NCBI GenBank assembly: GCA_006226225.1
Contig: SBHI01000175.1
Coordinates: 1-7,449, forward strand
Origin: Alphaproteobacteria bacterium
GTDB taxonomy: Bacteria > Pseudomonadota > Alphaproteobacteria > Micavibrionales > CSBR16-224
Direction: 5' to 3'
Length of the DNA: 7,449 nt
The position numbers and the translations under genes were made by a program. Position 1 is the first letter of the stretch. Each line of letters begins with the position of its first letter. This document shows positions 5,436 to 7,449 of the stretch, in pieces. Under the pieces are notes generated by a model that saw nothing but the letters and a program-made list of their open reading frames with translations, was not told the DNA's origin and did not search any database.

Positions 5436-6214
5436 GGTTTCCAATCCTGAATTTCGGAAAGGCGGCGAACGGCATGTTCGTCGCCTTTTTTCGCGGCTTT
5501 TTCATACCAGAATTTTGCCAGCGCGTGGTCGGGCGCAAGATTTCCCTCTCCGGTGAAATAGGCATCACCGATCCGCCTGTACCAGAGGCGGGATTTTGTT
5601 TTTTCCGCCGCTTTCACAGCCCATTGCACGGATTTTTGTGCGTCTTTTTCCAGACCGTTTAGACCGTGCTGATAGGCGCGACTTAGCGCAAGCACGGCAT
5701 GAAGATTATCCTGCATGGCGGCTTTTTCCATCCAGTCATGCCATTGCTCTTCGTCGCGGGGTAGCCCGTCACCGCTTTCCAGATACATCATTGCCAGATC
5801 ATATTGCGCGGCGCTGTGTCCGGCCTCTGCCGCAAGCCGCAGCCAGTGCCGCGCTTTTTCAGGTTCCGGCGGGTTTTTGGTCAGGCGGTAAAAGACACCG
5901 AGACGAAAACGCGCATCCCCCGCATCCTGTTCGGCTGCTTTTAAAAACCAGTGCTCGGCGCGGGTCAGATCAGTTGCGACACCTGTAAAATGATCTTCGG
6001 CATACATAAAGCCCAGCCGCAGCTGCGCCATGCCGTGTCCGGCCTCGGCCGCTTCAAGGTAATACCGTTCTGCAGTGGGATAATCGGGGGGCTGTGCCGT
6101 GAAAAGTTTTTCACCTCGTTGAAACAGCGTTTCCGGATCAAAGGCGATGCGCGCTTCTGCCGTCCATGACAGAATCAGAATAAAAAAGACGGGCAGGAAA
6201 TACAGCTTTTTCAT
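5432..6214 (-). CDS. Exported Sel1-repeat (TPR-like) protein
   Basis: A 260-aa protein with a clear signal peptide: MKK, a hydrophobic core at about 4-17, then Ala19-Glu-Ala21 before the probable cleavage site. No lipobox Cys is present, so a soluble periplasmic protein is likely. The mature part is a string of Sel1 repeats, paired helices with the YxxAAEAGHxxAQxxLGxMY pattern. Repeats begin near residues 52, 90, 127, 163, 200 and 238, the last truncated to one helix. Such solenoids act as protein-interaction scaffolds in envelope and signalling functions; no enzyme domain is seen and the partner is unknown. Its ATG overlaps the SDR stop as ATGA (6214-6211), which implies translational coupling. 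Its stop overlaps that of ctrA, and its last repeat contains the ctrA terminator on the other strand. Confidence 0.88.
   Translation of the reverse strand: MKKLYFLPVFFILILSWTAEARIAFDPETLFQRGEKLFTAQPPDYPTAERYYLEAAEAGHGMAQLRLGFMYAEDHFTGVATDLTRAEHWFLKAAEQDAGDARFRLGVFYRLTKNPPEPEKARHWLRLAAEAGHSAAQYDLAMMYLESGDGLPRDEEQWHDWMEKAAMQDNLHAVLALSRAYQHGLNGLEKDAQKSVQWAVKAAEKTKSRLWYRRIGDAYFTGEGNLAPDHALAKFWYEKAAKKGDEHAVRRLSEIQDWKP
5461..5491 (+). terminator. Intrinsic terminator of ctrA, inside the convergent gene
   Basis: GGCGGCGAAC (5461-5470) pairs with GTTCGTCGCC (5476-5485): ten pairs, one of them G·U, around a five-base loop, followed directly by six T (5486-5491). It lies 25 bases after the ctrA stop. 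Antisense, the same bases encode residues 244-252 of the Sel1 protein, and the T-run encodes Lys242-Lys243. Confidence 0.82.
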
Positions 6215-6981
6215 GAGGGCATTTTCCGTTTCTTATGCGCCATTTTTGTAATCAGCGGGTCAGTCAGCCAGACGGGCAGGCTGGCCAGCAGCCATGCCGA
6301 GATGGCCATCGGCAGCGGAAACAGCAGCCGCTTTTTGTTTTTTTCGATGGCGCGCGCGATAATGGCTGCGGCTTTTTCCGCAGACATCAGGAACGGCATC
6401 GGAAAAGGATTTACATCGGTCAGCGGCGTTTTGATAAAGCCGGGGCAGATGACATTCACGCCGATACCGTAACTCTTTAATGTCGGGCGCAGCGCATCCC
6501 CCAGTGCCCGCACGGCGTTTTTCGCGGCGCTATAGGACACGGCGGTCGGCATTCCGCGAAATCCTGCCAGCGAACTGAGCACGGCAATCTGTCCGCAGCC
6601 GCGTTTTTTCATCGCGGGGATCAGCGGATAGATGGTATTGATTACACCGCCAAGATTGACGGCGATAATCTTCTCGACACTCTCGCGGCTTTCCTCGCCT
6701 TTCTGGCTTAATCCGGCATTGGCAATGACCAGATCGATGGGGATGCCTGCATCCCATGCACTGATCAGCCTGTCCATCGCCTCTTTGTCCGTGACATCGG
6801 CGGTGGCGGCAAAGACGGCGGCACCGCGCTCTTCACAGGCGGCTTTGACGGCGTCAAGACGGGTCTGGTCGCGTCCCGTCAGAAACAAAGTGATATCCTT
6901 TGCCGCGTAATGTCGCGCCAATGCCGCGCCGATACCGCTGGATGCCCCTGTAATCAGAATGGAACGGAATTTTGTTGCCAT
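6211..6981 (-). CDS. Short-chain dehydrogenase/reductase (classical SDR)
   Basis: A 256-aa NAD(P)-dependent oxidoreductase with a Rossmann fold. Visible signatures are the nucleotide-binding TGASSGIG (11-18), TGRD after the second strand (35-38; Arg37 suggests NADP(H) preference), the adenine-pocket DVT (62-64) and NAG (88-90). The catalytic set is Asn109, Ser137, Tyr150 and Lys154, with PGFIKTP at 180-186. Length fits the classical family. The C-terminal stretch 221-244 is hydrophobic (FPLPMAISAWLLASLPVWLT), followed by a Lys/Arg-rich end, suggesting membrane association. The substrate cannot be read from sequence. ATG 6981 begins five residues before the first strand. The gene is followed, with a 4-base overlap, by the Sel1 gene, and is divergent from gmk. 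Confidence 0.92.
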   Translation of the reverse strand: MATKFRSILITGASSGIGAALARHYAAKDITLFLTGRDQTRLDAVKAACEERGAAVFAATADVTDKEAMDRLISAWDAGIPIDLVIANAGLSQKGEESRESVEKIIAVNLGGVINTIYPLIPAMKKRGCGQIAVLSSLAGFRGMPTAVSYSAAKNAVRALGDALRPTLKSYGIGVNVICPGFIKTPLTDVNPFPMPFLMSAEKAAAIIARAIEKNKKRLLFPLPMAISAWLLASLPVWLTDPLITKMAHKKRKMPS

Positions 6982-6988
6982 GAAGCCC

Positions 6989-7017
6989 TTGCCCTTATCT
7001 TGTTCAGATTGTATAAA
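6989..7017 (+). promoter_or_regulatory. Candidate gmk promoter
   Basis: TTGCCC (6989-6994) and TATAAA (7012-7017) are separated by 17 bases and match the housekeeping consensus at 4/6 and 5/6. Initiation near 7024 would leave about 46 bases before the gmk ATG. Confidence 0.5.
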
Positions 7018-7053
7018 AAAACAATCACCACTCTAGTCAATATAAGAACAAGA
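6998..7053. repeat. Nested inverted repeats between SDR and gmk
   Basis: TCTTGTTC (6998-7005) is perfectly inverted as GAACAAGA (7046-7053). Inside it, GATTGT (7007-7012) is inverted as ACAATC (7021-7026). The pairs are not concentric. They flank and overlap the proposed divergent promoters, so they may be operator half-sites; no T-tail follows, so a terminator is unlikely. Confidence 0.45.
7012..7040 (-). promoter_or_regulatory. Candidate SDR–Sel1 promoter
   Basis: On the minus strand TTGACT (7040-7035) is a good -35. The hexamer 17 bases on is TTTATA (7017-7012), the complement of the proposed gmk -10. The -10 match is only 3/6, so this call is tentative; if right, the two divergent promoters share one melting region. 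Confidence 0.35.
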
Positions 7054-7069
7054 AAGTGTCTGGGCAAGA

Positions 7070-7449
7070 ATGATACCGCAAAACATAAACCGTCGCGGCG
7101 TAATGCTGGTTCTCTCATCCCCTTCCGGGGCCGGAAAAACAACGATTTCGCGACGTTTAATGGAAGAAGACAGCGGAATCAGCGTCTCCATTTCCGCCAC
7201 CACCCGCCCGAAACGGGAAGGGGAGGTTGACGGCGTCCATTATCACTTCGTCAGCCGCGAAAAATTCGAGGAAATGATTGCAAACGAGGAATTCCTCGAA
7301 CATGCGACTGTTTTCGGCAATCTGTACGGCACGCCGCGCCAACCGGTGGAAGAAGCGCTGGATCGCGGGCAGGATATTCTGTTCGATATCGACTGGCAGG
7401 GCACGCAGCAATTGAAGGCCGTGGTGCAGGGCGAGCTTGTGTCGATTTT
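7070..7449 (+). CDS. gmk: Guanylate kinase (3' partial)
   Basis: The first 126 codons of guanylate kinase, which phosphorylates GMP to GDP with ATP and is essential for guanine nucleotide supply. The P-loop SSPSGAGKTT is at 16-25. The GMP-binding segment is at 44-60 (TTRPKREGEVDGVHYHF, with Arg46 and Arg49), and FLEHATVFGNLYGTP is at 75-89 (Glu77, Tyr86). DIDWQGTQQLK is at 106-116. The ATG at 7070 is the only ATG between the upstream in-frame stop (7043-7045) and the P-loop region that gives the usual RRG-M-LVLSSPSG lead-in; ATG 7103 would cut it too close. The ribosome site is weak (GGGCAAGA). The gene runs off the right edge, so the C-terminal part is not visible. Confidence 0.96.
   Translation, partial: MIPQNINRRGVMLVLSSPSGAGKTTISRRLMEEDSGISVSISATTRPKREGEVDGVHYHFVSREKFEEMIANEEFLEHATVFGNLYGTPRQPVEEALDRGQDILFDIDWQGTQQLKAVVQGELVSI

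Noticed and set aside
4686..5444. 252-codon minus-strand open frame opposite ctrA
   Set aside because: ctrA is unambiguous on the + strand and the antisense frame shows no recognisable domain or ribosome site.

Overview
This window looks like chromosomal DNA of an alphaproteobacterium. The clearest marker is a full-length CtrA, the alphaproteobacterial cell-cycle master regulator. Supporting markers are a NadQ/COG4111-type NAD regulator, a bolA–CGFS glutaredoxin pair and a class IIA HAD protein of the TIGR01459 type. Base composition in genes is moderate, with markedly AT-rich intergenic DNA upstream of ctrA. I cannot place the organism more precisely. I see no mobile elements, tRNA, rRNA or CRISPR.

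Layout, left to right. (1) 1-81 is the C-terminal end of an unrecognised + strand gene that collides tail to tail with a minus-strand pentapeptide-repeat gene (78-1370). Upstream of that gene, in the same orientation, lies the dithiol glutaredoxin gene grxC (1414-1710). (2) A 229-bp divergent spacer (1711-1939) separates grxC from a + strand cluster: bolA (1940-2179), the CGFS monothiol glutaredoxin grxD (2212-2541) and a HAD-like protein (2579-3520). (3) The NAD-regulator gene (3548-4525) lies on the minus strand, convergent with the HAD gene. (4) A 208-bp AT-rich divergent spacer (4526-4733) holds a ladder of CtrA-like half-sites, a GANTC site and a leader palindrome in front of ctrA (4734-5435). 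(5) A minus-strand pair, SDR oxidoreductase then exported Sel1-repeat protein (6981-5432), overlaps by ATGA and collides tail to tail with ctrA. (6) An 88-bp divergent spacer leads to guanylate kinase, gmk, which runs off the right edge.

Functionally, the left half is a thiol/iron-sulfur block: the CPYC glutaredoxin handles disulfide and glutathione chemistry, while BolA and the CGFS glutaredoxin are expected to form a [2Fe-2S] complex. The centre is regulatory, with a predicted NAD-sensing repressor divergent from the cell-cycle regulator.

The most interesting signals are around ctrA. They are a run of TTAA/TTAG/CTAA elements spaced about one helical turn apart, a GANTC methylation site, a strong intrinsic terminator encoded antisense inside the last Sel1 repeat of the convergent gene, and a CtrA C-terminus that ends Ala-Ala-Gly rather than the Ala-Ala proteolysis tail known from Caulobacter. 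I did not find an evidently new multi-gene defence or mobile system here.
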